Of a DNA stretch of 64,000 nt, positions 9,322 to 18,746 are shown piece after piece (positions within the stretch are counted from its first letter, which is position 1; the number at the start of each line of letters is the position of its first letter). The notes beneath the pieces were generated by a model that did not search any database, was not told the DNA's origin, and saw only the letters and a program-made list of their open reading frames with translations. Both the position numbers and the translations under genes were made by a program. The stretch comes from Gemmataceae bacterium (GTDB lineage Bacteria; Planctomycetota; Planctomycetia; Gemmatales; Gemmataceae). The stretch is taken from positions 1-64,000 of the forward strand of contig JANWVV010000023.1 in NCBI GenBank assembly GCA_025055795.1, written 5' to 3'.

Positions 9322-10182
9322 CTACTCGTTGAGAGTCGCTGGGTTCAAGCTGTTCCATTGCATGGAGACCTGGAAGTTGACCGAGCCGCTGAATGCATAG
9401 TTAACCATGCGAACGCTGCCGTCGCACATCAAGAACGGACAACCGCCAGCAAAGGGAGATCCCCAGAGGTCACCTTGGCCTTGGTTTGGGTTGTCTTTGA
9501 GGATTGTCAAACCACCACGACCCGTTCCACCGTAGCCACCGGAGTAGATGACTTCTTCCCAGTTACTTCCGTGAGTGCGTCGATATTCGTTGGTGTTGAG
9601 ATAGCCTTGGCCCACATAGATCAGGTTGCTGGTACCTCGTGCACCTGTAATTTGGCTCATAGTCAGACGCATCGAGGCGGATTGAGCGGGATTAGAGGTG
9701 TCCGCATTGGAATAAGATCCACCAAAAGAGTTCCAGTTAATCTTGTAGTCAACAAAAGGACCATTGTACCCCGGGCTATTGGCACCAGTTGTAGAAAATC
9801 CTGCACGGCCTCGAGCGGGGCAAAGATAGCTTTTGACGGGAACGCCACCCGGGGGGCTCAGAGGTGTCAGGCCAGCACCACCAGCCTGATTGAACATGGC
9901 CTCTTGCTCCATGAAGGGTAGCAAGTGGTAGGCCCAACACCAGTCAGCGGGCCGGGTGGTGTTCATGCCGTTGTGAGGAATCCGGCCTCGGGCATCATGA
10001 TAATTGTGCATAGCCAGGCCGATCTGTTTAAGATTGTTCTGGGCACTGGCGCGAGCGGCTGCCTCGCGGACTTTCTGAATAGCCGGCAGCAACAAGCCCA
10101 CAAGGATGGCAATGATGGCGATCACCACTAACAACTCAATCAGGGTGAACGCCGTCCGGAAACCAGAGCGTCGTCGCGTCAT
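9322..10182 (-). CDS. DUF1559 pseudopilin-like protein
   Basis: A 286-residue member of the very large planctomycete DUF1559 family. After a basic leader ([11 protein letters not shown]) comes the type IV pilin/type II secretion methylation motif [20 protein letters not shown], with Glu at position +5 for prepilin-peptidase processing and a long hydrophobic helix. Typical family features follow: [21 protein letters not shown] and, near the C-terminus, [10 protein letters not shown] (the H-X9-DG-type region). These proteins are exported and thought to be pseudopilin- or surface-related. The ATG at 10182 is preceded by GAGGTG at 7 bases and puts the cleavage site where expected; upstream in-frame starts would disrupt that. 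It stands alone. Confidence 0.92.
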   Translation of the reverse strand: MTRRRSGFRTAFTLIELLVVIAIIAILVGLLLPAIQKVREAAARASAQNNLKQIGLAMHNYHDARGRIPHNGMNTTRPADWCWAYHLLPFMEQEAMFNQAGGAGLTPLSPPGGVPVKSYLCPARGRAGFSTTGANSPGYNGPFVDYKINWNSFGGSYSNADTSNPAQSASMRLTMSQITGARGTSNLIYVGQGYLNTNEYRRTHGSNWEEVIYSGGYGGTGRGGLTILKDNPNQGQGDLWGSPFAGGCPFLMCDGSVRMVNYAFSGSVNFQVSMQWNSLNPATLNE

Positions 10183-10410
10183 AGAAATACACCTCATTAC
10201 GGGAACAAAAAGAGGAAAGGTGCACGGCCAATAACCCAACGACATGATTTGGCCATGCTGCTTATTCAAGCTATCCGAAGATGATGAGAAGATCAAGCGA
10301 AAAATGAACCGGAAGTCATTTTTTTGAGCCGCGTTGGGTAAGTTTGCTTCGGGCACTTCATTCAAAGGCAAAGTAATACTGTGAAATTGACCATTATTGA
10401 TTAGGCTTGG

Positions 10411-10956
10411 TTAGCGATTGGCTAGAACCGCAACGAGCTGTTCCACTGCGTGAAGCACCTCAACATCGGAGATTCGTCGGAGGTAATCGAGGATACGGCG
10501 ACGGTGTTCCAGCAGGGTAAGAGCGGTTTCGACGTCCAGTTCGTGCAAGTACCCTCCCGGTTCCTGGGCCGCCAACAGTTCTTGCACTTCGGCTACGGTA
10601 AGCTGGGCGGCACGATCAGGGTGAGTGTCTAACCATTCAATTAATTCAGGCAAAGCCGCTCGTTCTCGTAACAGTCGTATAGCTTCGGAGGCAGGCGGGA
10701 CCCGGCCCCGCATCCGTGCCAGAAGACAATCTAAAGGTAAATCACGCAATTCGCTGACCGTTAAACCCAACGCTTCGGCGCATTGACTGATGGTAGCGTT
10801 GCGTAGCTGCCGCTTGACCTGGCCCCGAAGGATGTGGCGGACCGTATGCCGGTTCAAGCGGGCGATGCGAGCAAAGTCTTCCTGGTTCCAGCCTTTTTCT
10901 TCTACGAGCCGGGCTATCTTACGTGCCAGTTCGGCTCCGTCCTGGGCAGCGGGCAT
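10411..10956 (-). CDS. XRE-family helix-turn-helix regulator
   Basis: A 181-residue probable transcription factor. Residues about 8-65 form a Cro/C1-type helix-turn-helix: GWNQEDFARIARLNRHTVRH places helices 2 and 3, followed by SQCAEALGLTVSEL. The remainder is helical and Leu/Glu/Arg-rich (PELIEWLDTHPDRAAQ, LTLLEHRRRILDYLRRI) and may serve for dimerisation or ligand sensing. No effector domain is recognised. The gene lies between the Cys/Pro-rich gene upstream and the DUF1559 gene downstream, all on the minus strand with gaps above 200 bases, so co-transcription is uncertain. Confidence 0.75.
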   Translation of the reverse strand: MPAAQDGAELARKIARLVEEKGWNQEDFARIARLNRHTVRHILRGQVKRQLRNATISQCAEALGLTVSELRDLPLDCLLARMRGRVPPASEAIRLLRERAALPELIEWLDTHPDRAAQLTVAEVQELLAAQEPGGYLHELDVETALTLLEHRRRILDYLRRISDVEVLHAVEQLVAVLANR

Positions 10957-11113
10957 CCGTGAAACTCTCTGTAACCAAGGAGCAGTGACGGGGGAGACAA
11001 CTTCACCTTAAAAAGAAGGGGCCGCCGCGAGAAGAGGACTTGACTTGTTCAACACAAGTTGGCTTCCACCTTGAGGTAAAACTTGTGCCGCTGGTGCGCT
11101 CCCACGAGACGTA

Positions 11114-11152
11114 ACCGGTTGGGTCTGGGGAGTGGGCACAGACCCAACCGGT
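11114..11152. repeat. Perfect 14-bp inverted repeat
   Basis: ACCGGTTGGGTCTG (11114-11127) and CAGACCCAACCGGT (11139-11152) are exact reverse complements with an 11-base loop. It sits about 70 bases after the stop of the Cys/Pro-rich gene and upstream of the XRE gene. There is no T-run, so it is either a non-canonical terminator/3' stabiliser for the former or an operator-like site near the latter. Confidence 0.7.
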
Positions 11153-11221
11153 CAGTTGACAATCATTATTTATTCAGGGATGGTCTCGTCGTGCGATTTG
11201 TTGTTTGCACAGATGAGATCA

Positions 11222-11776
11222 TCAGTAGGGCGTGCCGTTGCTGGAGCTGGAAGGGGCGGATGGAGGAACTGGTACGGCGACGGCTGGGTTGGGAGAGACA
11301 GTAGGGGCTTCCGTTTTCTCCTTAGGTTTGGGCATCTCCTTGGGAGGAGGACTGCCCGCCGGGGGCTTCTGTTCGGGTGTGGGAGTGGGGGCACATCCTC
11401 CGCCGCAAGGATCACAGCAATCCTTGTGTTTGCGTGCGGCCAAACGTGCACGTAACCGATCGAGTAATCCGACTCGTGGGGCACACGATTCCGGGCAACA
11501 AACCGAAGTCGGTGGCTGTGCGGGGGCCGGTGCGGCCGGTTTGGCTTCAGCAGCAGGGACTGGTGATGCTGGACAACATTCTTGTTTCTTGGCCGCCGCT
11601 TTGGCCCGCCAGCGATCGAGCAAGCTCGGGGCGGGCATGTCGCAACATGGTGGAGGCGTAGCAGGGGTACCATGGCAACCCGCTGTATCTCGCGGCCCTA
11701 AACCCCAACCACCTGCCGGAACAACATCGCCGCCCGCGCCTAATGCAGACGATAGAAGCAGAATTGTGCTATACAA
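11222..11776 (-). CDS. Small Cys/Pro-rich exported protein with repeated LLDR motifs
   Basis: A 184-residue planctomycete-type protein of unknown function. A short hydrophobic N-terminus (ILLLSSALGAGG) may act as a signal peptide. The body holds two copies of one unit: LLDRWRAKAAAKKQECC near residue 50 and LLDRLRARLAARKHKDCC near residue 98, each followed by clustered Cys and Pro. The rest is Pro/Ala-rich (PPAGSPPPKEMPKPKEK), ending in a Ser-rich tail. Translation appears to start at a TTG (11776): GAGGAGG lies 7 bases upstream, and no in-frame ATG or GTG lies between it and the first motif. Paired cysteines suggest disulfides or metal binding at the cell surface. The opposite-strand frame here is an artefact. 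Confidence 0.68.
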   Translation of the reverse strand: MYSTILLLSSALGAGGDVVPAGGWGLGPRDTAGCHGTPATPPPCCDMPAPSLLDRWRAKAAAKKQECCPASPVPAAEAKPAAPAPAQPPTSVCCPESCAPRVGLLDRLRARLAARKHKDCCDPCGGGCAPTPTPEQKPPAGSPPPKEMPKPKEKTEAPTVSPNPAVAVPVPPSAPSSSSNGTPY

Positions 11777-12223
11777 GGGTGTTTCCTCCTCTGAACATGG
11801 GCTTCAAGAATCACCGTCTGGCACGCACGGCCCAGACCCTTTCATGCACACACATCGGCTTTTCCCGCTGCATGTCCCAAAGTTCCGTGTGGGAAAAGTA
11901 GCGTCATGATCCCCAGCAAGGTAGCTCCATGCCGGTGGTAACCCTTGCAAGGAAAAAGACAGCAACAGTTGGAATACCAACAGTATCAGTACTGATGGTT
12001 GCAACTGCTCAATAGAAAACCCGGCCCCCTTTTAGGATTGGTTAATCAATCGAAGACAGCGTATGTAACTTCTTATGAATAATGTGGTTGTGGCAAGATA
12101 ACCGAAGCTAGTCTGGGTAAAAGGCGACATTAACCTACGGCAGGGAGGCGTTGCGAATGACCTACTCAATCTCGGATTATCCTTGTTAGGATGTACGATA
12201 CTTGCCCAGATGGGAGGAGGAGC
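11777..12223. other. Divergent intergenic region upstream of recJ
   Basis: About 450 bases between the Cys/Pro-rich gene (reverse) and recJ (forward). It contains an 8-bp inverted repeat, CTTTTCCC (11859-11866) and GGGAAAAG (11891-11898), in the leader of the reverse gene. The stretch 12020-12120 is AT-rich, where promoters are likely. No gene is seen. Confidence 0.4.
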
Positions 12224-14002
12224 ATGTCTGGCCACGCTAAGGTGTGGCATTTATTGCCTGCCCCAGATGCTACAGCTGTGCGACAATTGGCCCGTGCGGC
12301 CCAGATTTCGGAAGTGGTGGCCCAGCTATTATGGCAGCGTGGTATTAGGCGAGCGGATGAGGCTCGCTGCTTCCTGTTCGGTAAGTTGAAGGACCTGCTC
12401 CCTCCTCATCATCTGGCCGGGGTGGATGAGGCCGCTCGCCGGATCGTAGCGGCTATCCGGGATAAGCGAAAAATTTGTATATATGGTGATTACGACGTCG
12501 ACGGGGTGACCGGGACGGCCATTCTGTTCCGCCTGTTGCGGCATTTGCAGGCCCGTGTGGAGTATTACGTGCCCCGCCGCTTGGCCGAGGGGTACGGGCT
12601 GCACGCAGACCGGCTGCGTCAGTTCCATGCCCAAGGCGTGCAAATGGTCATTACGGTGGATTGTGGCATTGCCGCTCTGGCAGAGGCCGAGTTGGCCCAA
12701 CAATTAGGGCTGGAATTGATCATTACGGACCATCATCAATCGCGTGTCGATGACCAGGGGCTAGTGCTCGTCCCCCCAGCGGCCGTGGTAGTTCATCCAC
12801 GCATTCCGCCAGGACATTACCCTTACGGCGATCTATCAGGGGCGGGAGTGGCCTTCAAACTGGCCTGGGCCATTGCCCAACAGTTCAGCGGAACGACGAG
12901 TGGTCGACTTCCCGATGACCTGAGGCAGATTCTGTTGGAGGGGGTGGGGCTGGCCGCTCTGGGGCTGGTGGCCGATGTAGTCCCTTTGCGAGGCGAAAAC
13001 CGCTTGTTTGTGCGATACGGATTGAAATACATTCTGGAGCATCCCATTGTGGGCTTACAGGCCTTGATAGAGGTGGCCCGCCTCCACGGTGAAAAGCGGT
13101 TGAAAGCTGAAAACATCGGTTATCACCTGGCCCCTCTCCTTAACGCTGCGGGGCGTTTCGACTACGCTTGCCTGGCCGTAGACCTGCTCACGACAACTTC
13201 GTATACGCAAGCCATCACTCATGCCCGATTTTTGGAAAAATTAAACTTGCAACGGCGGCAACTGGAACGACAAATCATCGAACAGGCCTGTGAGCAGATT
13301 GAACGCTACTGGCAAAATGACCCGGCAATTGTCGTTGCGGACACCCGGTGGCATGCTGGCATCGTGGGTATTGTCGCGGCTCGACTTAGGGATCGCTACG
13401 GCAAACCGGTTATTGTCATAGCCATCGCGGAAGACATGAGCATGGCCGTTGGTAGTGGTCGGAGCGTCCGGGAGTTGCCCCTGGATGAGGCTTTGCGTGC
13501 CTGCGATGGTTTGCTGGAAGGTCATGGCGGTCACCCTCTGGCCGCCGGACTGAAAATCCGCCCCGACCGAATCGATGCTTTTCGGAAGGCCTTCAACCAC
13601 TATGTGGCCCGCCGATTACCTCAGGGCTGTCCCCCCTCTCGGCTTGTGCTGGACGCCGAAATCCCCCTGGCGGCCATCACTCCAGCACTAATGCGTGAAC
13701 TGGAACAACTGGAACCATGCGGTGAGGACAATCCCGCCCCCTGTTTCCTGGCCGTAGACGTCGCTATCGAACAGGTTCGGTGCATCGGGAAGGAAAAGAA
13801 CCATCTGTCCTTCATGGCTGTGCAGGGGGGGCAACGCTTCCGGTGTGTCGGCTGGAACATGGCGAACCGTCTGGAAGAGCTACAAAACGCCAGCCGCGTT
13901 TGCATCGCCTTTAAGCCTGACTGGAACACACTTAACGGCCGCAATTTCATCGAGCTGAGGCTGTCAGACGTGCAGGTGGGTTCAACCCCTCAATTGGTCT
14001 GA
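12224..14002 (+). CDS. recJ: Single-stranded-DNA-specific exonuclease RecJ
   Basis: 5'-3' single-strand exonuclease of recombination and mismatch repair, about 592 residues. DHH-family motifs are in order: YGDYDVDGVTGTA, TVDCGIAAL, ITDHHQ, and the later DHHA1 motif GHGGHPLAAGL. The aspartates and histidines that bind Mn are all present. The C-terminal part matches the OB-like domain of RecJ (LEPCGEDNPAPCFL). The ATG at 12224 has GGAGGAGG immediately upstream; an in-frame ATG at 12191 lacks this. It is a single gene, followed about 50 bases later by the convergent gmhB. Confidence 0.95.
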   Translation: MSGHAKVWHLLPAPDATAVRQLARAAQISEVVAQLLWQRGIRRADEARCFLFGKLKDLLPPHHLAGVDEAARRIVAAIRDKRKICIYGDYDVDGVTGTAILFRLLRHLQARVEYYVPRRLAEGYGLHADRLRQFHAQGVQMVITVDCGIAALAEAELAQQLGLELIITDHHQSRVDDQGLVLVPPAAVVVHPRIPPGHYPYGDLSGAGVAFKLAWAIAQQFSGTTSGRLPDDLRQILLEGVGLAALGLVADVVPLRGENRLFVRYGLKYILEHPIVGLQALIEVARLHGEKRLKAENIGYHLAPLLNAAGRFDYACLAVDLLTTTSYTQAITHARFLEKLNLQRRQLERQIIEQACEQIERYWQNDPAIVVADTRWHAGIVGIVAARLRDRYGKPVIVIAIAEDMSMAVGSGRSVRELPLDEALRACDGLLEGHGGHPLAAGLKIRPDRIDAFRKAFNHYVARRLPQGCPPSRLVLDAEIPLAAITPALMRELEQLEPCGEDNPAPCFLAVDVAIEQVRCIGKEKNHLSFMAVQGGQRFRCVGWNMANRLEELQNASRVCIAFKPDWNTLNGRNFIELRLSDVQVGSTPQLV

Positions 14003-14055
14003 GGGGGGTCGACAATTCTACTTGCTGTCCTGCCTGGTCGGACTTTGAATCTGGT

Positions 14056-14649
14056 TCAAGCTGCACAGCGGTGTTGCCGGTCCAACCCTAATTTGCACAC
14101 AGCGTCCGCCAGATCTGTGGCAACCAATTCCAGACGAAGCCGAGTTCGATCCAGGGCTACCGTGTCAACGTGTTTGCCGAAGCCAGTACGTACCAGCACG
14201 GTCCGGCATCCCGCCTGCGCCCCTGCCTCAAGATCGCTTGGTCGATCCCCAATCAACCAGCATTGGCTAAGATCCAATTGGAGATCAGCGGCCGCCTGTA
14301 ACAATAAACCTGGTTGTGGTTTGCGACAATGACACGCTTCGCGATAGTCATCAATCACACCATCGGGATGATGGGGACAAACATAAATGGCATCCAAACT
14401 GGCACCGTAACACCATAACAATTGTTTCAGGCGATCGTGAACCTCCTCTAGAGCCGTGGGTGAGAAATAGCCGCGGGCAATCCCCGACTGATTGGTGACA
14501 ACGACCACGTGCCAGCCAGCCCGGTTGAGCGCGGCAATCGCTTGTGCTGCCCCGGGTAACAATCGTACCTGTTCGGCATCGGCTACGTAGCCACCGTCCT
14601 CTATGATCACCCCGTCCCGGTCCAAAAACACTGCGGCTGGCCTCTTCAT
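14056..14649 (-). CDS. gmhB: D-glycero-D-manno-heptose 1,7-bisphosphate 7-phosphatase
   Basis: HAD-family phosphatase of 197 residues, acting in ADP-heptose synthesis for lipopolysaccharide or surface glycans. The nucleophile motif is FLDRDGVIIEDGGYV. The cap carries a zinc-binding cluster CPHHPDG followed by CHCRKPQPG, which marks the GmhB/histidinol-phosphatase subgroup. The later Lys and WLIGDRPSDLEAG supply the remaining HAD residues. No other heptose gene is adjacent, so the natural sugar is inferred. An AT-rich stretch (14735-14815) upstream probably holds its promoter and separates it from purM on the same strand. Confidence 0.87.
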   Translation of the reverse strand: MKRPAAVFLDRDGVIIEDGGYVADAEQVRLLPGAAQAIAALNRAGWHVVVVTNQSGIARGYFSPTALEEVHDRLKQLLWCYGASLDAIYVCPHHPDGVIDDYREACHCRKPQPGLLLQAAADLQLDLSQCWLIGDRPSDLEAGAQAGCRTVLVRTGFGKHVDTVALDRTRLRLELVATDLADAVCKLGLDRQHRCAA

Positions 14650-14826
14650 AGTCTCTCCCCAAGCTTCCCTGCTTGGATAAACGCGGCTCCTATCTTCCCA
14701 TCGGCCGTCTTCACGAGCAAGAGCAACTACTTCAGGAATTGGTATATATACAAATTTTCTGTAAAGATTTTCGAGTCAAAAAAATTCGTATCGACAATTT
14801 ATTTGGCCGATTCATCCAATGATCAT

Positions 14827-15927
14827 TTAGATGATGTCAACTCCGACCTCACCTGCTTGAATTTCGCCGATAATCCATGCGGGATAACTCATCTTTTCCA
14901 GTTGGGAAACAATACTGTTGGCGAAGGCGGGGGCACATACAATAGTAAAGCCGATGCCCATGTTGAAAACGCGGAACATTTCGGCGTCGGGAACATTCCC
15001 GAGGCGTTGGATCCAAGTAAAAACGGCGGGGAGGGGCCAACGGCCGCGATGCACAATAGCCCGACAGGTCGGGGGAAGGATGCGAGCCAGATTATCAATG
15101 ATGCCGCCGCCGGTAATGTGAGCAAAGCCGCGTAGCACGCGTTTTTTGACTGGGTAATGGGCGATCAGGCGACGGATAGGACGGACGTAAATGCGGGTGG
15201 GGGTCAGGAGCAGTTCGCCGACACGTGCTCCGCACTCGGGTACTTCATCATCGATGTGCAAGCCGGCGGCTTCAAAGACGATTTTGCGAATGAGGGTGTA
15301 ACCGTTGGAGTGGGGGCCAGTAGAGGCCAGGCCAATAATCAGGTCGCCAGGCCGGATGTGCCGGCCGTCCACGATCCGATCCCGTTCTACCACGCCGACA
15401 GCAAAGCCGGCCATGTCAAAGTCGCCCGGTTGATACGTGTCCGGCAGAATGGCCGTTTCGCCCCCAACCAGGGAACAATCGGCTTGTTGGCAACCTTCGC
15501 TGATACCACGGATGAGGGTAGCCGTCCAATCCGGGTCATCTTTGGGGAGGGCCAGGTAATCCAGGAACATTAGTGGCTCGCCACCGGTGCAGATGAGGTC
15601 GTTGACCGACATGGCCACCAGGTCAATACCGACGGTATCGTAGCGTTGGCAGAGGGTGGCCAGTTTCAGCTTGGAGCCAACACCATCGGTGCAGGCGACC
15701 AGCACCGGGTGCTTGTAGCGTCGGCGAAAAAGCCAGGCGTTGGGATCCAGATCAAACAAAGCGGCAAAACCGCTGCTGCCTTTACCCCCCCGGCGCGGCG
15801 GAAACGGCGGAGGTAGGACCCGAAAGGGGTCCTGGGTCCTATGCAGTAACGCGGCAATGCGCCCCAAAGTCTGCTCGTAGATGTCCAGGTCCAAACCGGC
15901 TTTGCGATAATCCCAGCCTTCCGCCAT
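14827..15927 (-). CDS. purM: Phosphoribosylformylglycinamidine cyclo-ligase (AIR synthase)
   Basis: Fifth step of purine synthesis: ATP-dependent closure of the imidazole ring from FGAM. It has 366 residues, somewhat longer than typical bacterial PurM (about 345). Motifs are TDGVGSKLKLA, AMSVNDLICTGGEPLMFLDY, SLVGGETAILPDTY and AHITGGGIIDNLAR. The start at 15927 has GGGGGAG at 5 bases. A Pro/Arg-rich insert near residues 40-50 (PPPFPPRRGGKG) is unusual and may be flexible. It is divergent from the MBOAT operon; no other pur gene is nearby. Confidence 0.94.
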   Translation of the reverse strand: MAEGWDYRKAGLDLDIYEQTLGRIAALLHRTQDPFRVLPPPFPPRRGGKGSSGFAALFDLDPNAWLFRRRYKHPVLVACTDGVGSKLKLATLCQRYDTVGIDLVAMSVNDLICTGGEPLMFLDYLALPKDDPDWTATLIRGISEGCQQADCSLVGGETAILPDTYQPGDFDMAGFAVGVVERDRIVDGRHIRPGDLIIGLASTGPHSNGYTLIRKIVFEAAGLHIDDEVPECGARVGELLLTPTRIYVRPIRRLIAHYPVKKRVLRGFAHITGGGIIDNLARILPPTCRAIVHRGRWPLPAVFTWIQRLGNVPDAEMFRVFNMGIGFTIVCAPAFANSIVSQLEKMSYPAWIIGEIQAGEVGVDII

Positions 15928-16004
15928 TACTTCTCCCCCATGTTCACGCTCGGCTTTTGTAGGCTGCGTTCGTGCTGTTGTATCGGGGTTGACCGTTTTT
16001 TCCG

Positions 16005-17606
16005 ATGCTCGTTATAGTTCCGCCCAGCCACGCCATGATGTCAGGGATGCTTACCATGGTGGCGCCGCTCATGCACGTACCGCTTGTTGAACCACTACAA
16101 ACAGCCTGGTTGGTATTTCGCGACCATCTGGAACGCTATTTTGCGACTATCAGCGTCATTCTGCCGGAACCGTTTTTTCACACTCAAGCGTTCCTGGCCT
16201 TTTTTGCTATTGTGTTTCTGGTCTATTGGTCGGTACCACGACGCTGGGCGCTGCTACGTATCTGGATTTTGCTGATCGCAAGCTTCCATTTCTATGCCGC
16301 TTGGAGTCGCGAACTAGCCCTATTGGTCACAGCGACTACCTGTGCCGATTACTGCTTTGGTCGATTCATCGGCTCGACTAGCATCCGAGGCCTGCGACGC
16401 TTCTGGCTGCTGGTGAGCATTTCCATGAATCTAGGCATCTTGTGTTACTTCAAATACAGGGGATTTTTTCTCAATGAGTTACATGATTTTCTAACGCGAT
16501 TGGGCTACGACCCTGGTTACGGTAGATTGGATGTGGCTAATATAATCATCCCTTTCGGAATCAGCTTTTACACATTTGAAGCAATCAGTTATGTAGTTGA
16601 TGTGTATACAGGCAAAATAGAGGCGGAAAAAAGTCTCCCCCGCTTTCTCCTGTTTATTCTGTTTTTTCCTCATCTGGTTTCCGGGCCGATTGTCCGAGCT
16701 GGCGACTTCCTGACTCAGACACGTCGGATCAAGCGTTGGAATTGGTTACGCATCCAAGTGGGGGTGCAATTATTTCTAATGGGAGCATTCAAGAAGATGG
16801 CCATCGCGGATCGGATGGCCCTTTTTTGTGACCCCATTTTCCAAAATCCAGAAGCTTATCGGACAACCGCCTGTTGGCTAGCCGTTTTGGCTTATGCTTT
16901 GCGTATTTATTGTGATTTTTCTGGTTATTCAGATATGGCTGTAGGCTTGGGTCACTTGTTTGGTTATAAGCTGACATTTAATTTCAATATGCCGTATTTG
17001 TCACCAAATATTTCTGAGTTCTGGCGTCGGTGGCATATTTCCCTGAGCAGTTGGCTCCGCGACTATTTGTTTATTCCGCTTGGCGGCAGCCGGGGGTCGC
17101 GCGGGCAGACCTATCGCAATCTGATGATTGTCATGGTCCTGGGGGGCCTGTGGCATGGGGCAGCGTGGGGTTATGTCCTTTGGGGGTTTGCTCATGGTTT
17201 GTTACTAGTCATTCATCGGGTTTTCCGTGACTCTATAGCAGGGCACAGCACCTGGCAGTGGGTGTTAACAAGCCTGCCCGGCACGGTGGCTCGCATCGCC
17301 TTGACCTTCACTGTGGTTAGCTTGTGTTGGGTGCTGTTCCAACCCGATCTGGAGCGAGCCTGGGCGATGTATCAGCAGTTGTTCATGGTCCAGAGTGGCG
17401 AACCCCTGCCGTTGCACAATCGCAGCTTATGGTACACGGTCCTGTTCGTGCTGGTGTGCCATTTGCTAGTGGCAACGGGATTGTGGCAAAGGGTGGTTGG
17501 ACGACTACCGGCGCCGGTGCTGGGTACGGGTTATGCCGTGTGTGCATGTGCGGCCATGCTATTGGCCCCCGATCAAGGCACGACTTTCATTTATTTCCAG
17601 TTCTGA
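16005..17606 (+). CDS. MBOAT-family O-acyltransferase (AlgI-like)
   Basis: Polytopic acyltransferase of 533 residues with roughly ten membrane segments. Signature stretches are WRRWHISLSSWLRDYLFIPL and LGGLWHGAAWGYVLWGFAHG, the latter with the catalytic membrane His, as in AlgI/DltB-like proteins. Such enzymes pass an acyl group through the membrane to a partner that loads it on a glycan or teichoic acid. The next three genes encode SGNH-like proteins at 3, -1 and 5 bases spacing, which fits this partnership. An N-terminal extension of about 35 residues precedes the first transmembrane helix; later ATGs are possible starts. Confidence 0.9.
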   Translation: MLVIVPPSHAMMSGMLTMVAPLMHVPLVEPLQTAWLVFRDHLERYFATISVILPEPFFHTQAFLAFFAIVFLVYWSVPRRWALLRIWILLIASFHFYAAWSRELALLVTATTCADYCFGRFIGSTSIRGLRRFWLLVSISMNLGILCYFKYRGFFLNELHDFLTRLGYDPGYGRLDVANIIIPFGISFYTFEAISYVVDVYTGKIEAEKSLPRFLLFILFFPHLVSGPIVRAGDFLTQTRRIKRWNWLRIQVGVQLFLMGAFKKMAIADRMALFCDPIFQNPEAYRTTACWLAVLAYALRIYCDFSGYSDMAVGLGHLFGYKLTFNFNMPYLSPNISEFWRRWHISLSSWLRDYLFIPLGGSRGSRGQTYRNLMIVMVLGGLWHGAAWGYVLWGFAHGLLLVIHRVFRDSIAGHSTWQWVLTSLPGTVARIALTFTVVSLCWVLFQPDLERAWAMYQQLFMVQSGEPLPLHNRSLWYTVLFVLVCHLLVATGLWQRVVGRLPAPVLGTGYAVCACAAMLLAPDQGTTFIYFQF

Positions 17607-17609
17607 ACC

Positions 17610-18746
17610 ATGCGGTTGTATCCGGGGCTGATACTAGGCAGAAAATGGGGGCGATTACTGCTGTTGTCCCAGCCGGGCAGCGTCCACCTTCAGCGGCCTG
17701 AGCAGCGGCGTGAGCGGGCCCGCCGGGCAGTTCTGCTGGGATTGGTAACCTATTTGGGGTTGCATGTTGCTTTGGCCTTAGCCGCCGTTTGGTCACGCTG
17801 GTTGCGTGATCCGGTCTATGCGGACAAGGAACGCAAATGGCGACAGTTGACGGCTGGGCAGTCTGTTGCTACCCAACGGTTGATTTTTCTGGGAACGTCA
17901 CGCGTAGCCAACGGCTTTGCCGCTGGAGAAGCCCAGCGACGTTTGCAGCAGCTAACAGGTCGCCCTTATGTGGTTTTCAATTGGGGAGTACCTGCCTCGG
18001 GACCGGTGACCCAGTCGTTACATCTGCGACGCCTGCTGGCAACAGGTCAGCGGGTGGATGTGCTACTATGGGAAATATTTCCCCCGTTGCTGGCCGAGGT
18101 TCCCGGTGGCCCGGTTGAAGCTCGATTCAGCGAGCCATGGCCCTGGGACCAGTCCGAGCTGGTCTTACTCGAGCACTACGATTTTCCGGTCGCTGCCTGG
18201 CAGCGACAGCGGCGACAAGCCTGGCTGGCTCCATGGTGGACATGGCGGTTCCGTCTGCTGGGCCGGTTAGCTCCTTCCTGGTTGCCCCATCAGTTGCGTT
18301 ATGACTGGAGCCGCGGCCCGGATCCGTGGGGCTGGAGCCCGATAGTCGACACGACACAGGTAGCCCAACGGCGGCCCGCCCGGATCGAGCGGGCCCGTCA
18401 GGAGTACGCCTCCGTGCTGCAGCAATGGCGGCCGGCGGCACCCGCCGAAAGCTGTTTACGTGAATTGCTGGCCTGGTTACGCCCTTACCAGACTACGGTC
18501 ATCCTGGTCTGGATGCCCGAGGGGCCAACGTTTCAAACTCTGTACCCCCCCGCCGCTCGACAACGTATCGAGCAGTGGCTGCAGCAACTGTGCGAGCGGG
18601 AGAAAGTGCAACTGATTGACTGTCGCTATTGGATGACGGAAGACGACTTCGTCGATGGGCATCATTTACTTCCCGAAGGGGCGATCCGCTGGACACGCCG
18701 TCTGACAGACACCGTGCTGCACCCCTTGCTTGTACAGGACAATTGA
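17610..18746 (+). CDS. SGNH/DUF1574-like protein, paralogue 1
   Basis: A 378-residue protein with one N-terminal membrane segment (about 39-60) and an extracytoplasmic SGNH-like domain. The first catalytic block is FLGTSRVANGF (Ser in GTSR), then FNWGVPASGP and LLWEIFPPLL. The C-terminal block FVDGHHLLPEGA carries the Asp-His pair. It should be the acetyl-transferring or esterase partner of the upstream MBOAT protein; its ATG lies 3 bases after that gene's stop. It is homologous to the next two genes in motif order. Family naming as DUF1574-like is from recollection. Confidence 0.78.
   Translation: MRLYPGLILGRKWGRLLLLSQPGSVHLQRPEQRRERARRAVLLGLVTYLGLHVALALAAVWSRWLRDPVYADKERKWRQLTAGQSVATQRLIFLGTSRVANGFAAGEAQRRLQQLTGRPYVVFNWGVPASGPVTQSLHLRRLLATGQRVDVLLWEIFPPLLAEVPGGPVEARFSEPWPWDQSELVLLEHYDFPVAAWQRQRRQAWLAPWWTWRFRLLGRLAPSWLPHQLRYDWSRGPDPWGWSPIVDTTQVAQRRPARIERARQEYASVLQQWRPAAPAESCLRELLAWLRPYQTTVILVWMPEGPTFQTLYPPAARQRIEQWLQQLCEREKVQLIDCRYWMTEDDFVDGHHLLPEGAIRWTRRLTDTVLHPLLVQDN

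Noticed and set aside
9358-9921. A 187-codon forward frame inside the DUF1559 gene
   Set aside because: It is antisense to an unmistakable pseudopilin-like protein and has no family features.
11232-11909. A 225-codon forward frame opposite the Cys/Pro-rich gene
   Set aside because: Gly/Ala-rich text mirrors the Pro/Arg codons of the other strand. The reverse frame has a strong SD, repeated LLDR motifs and Cys pairs, so this is a shadow.
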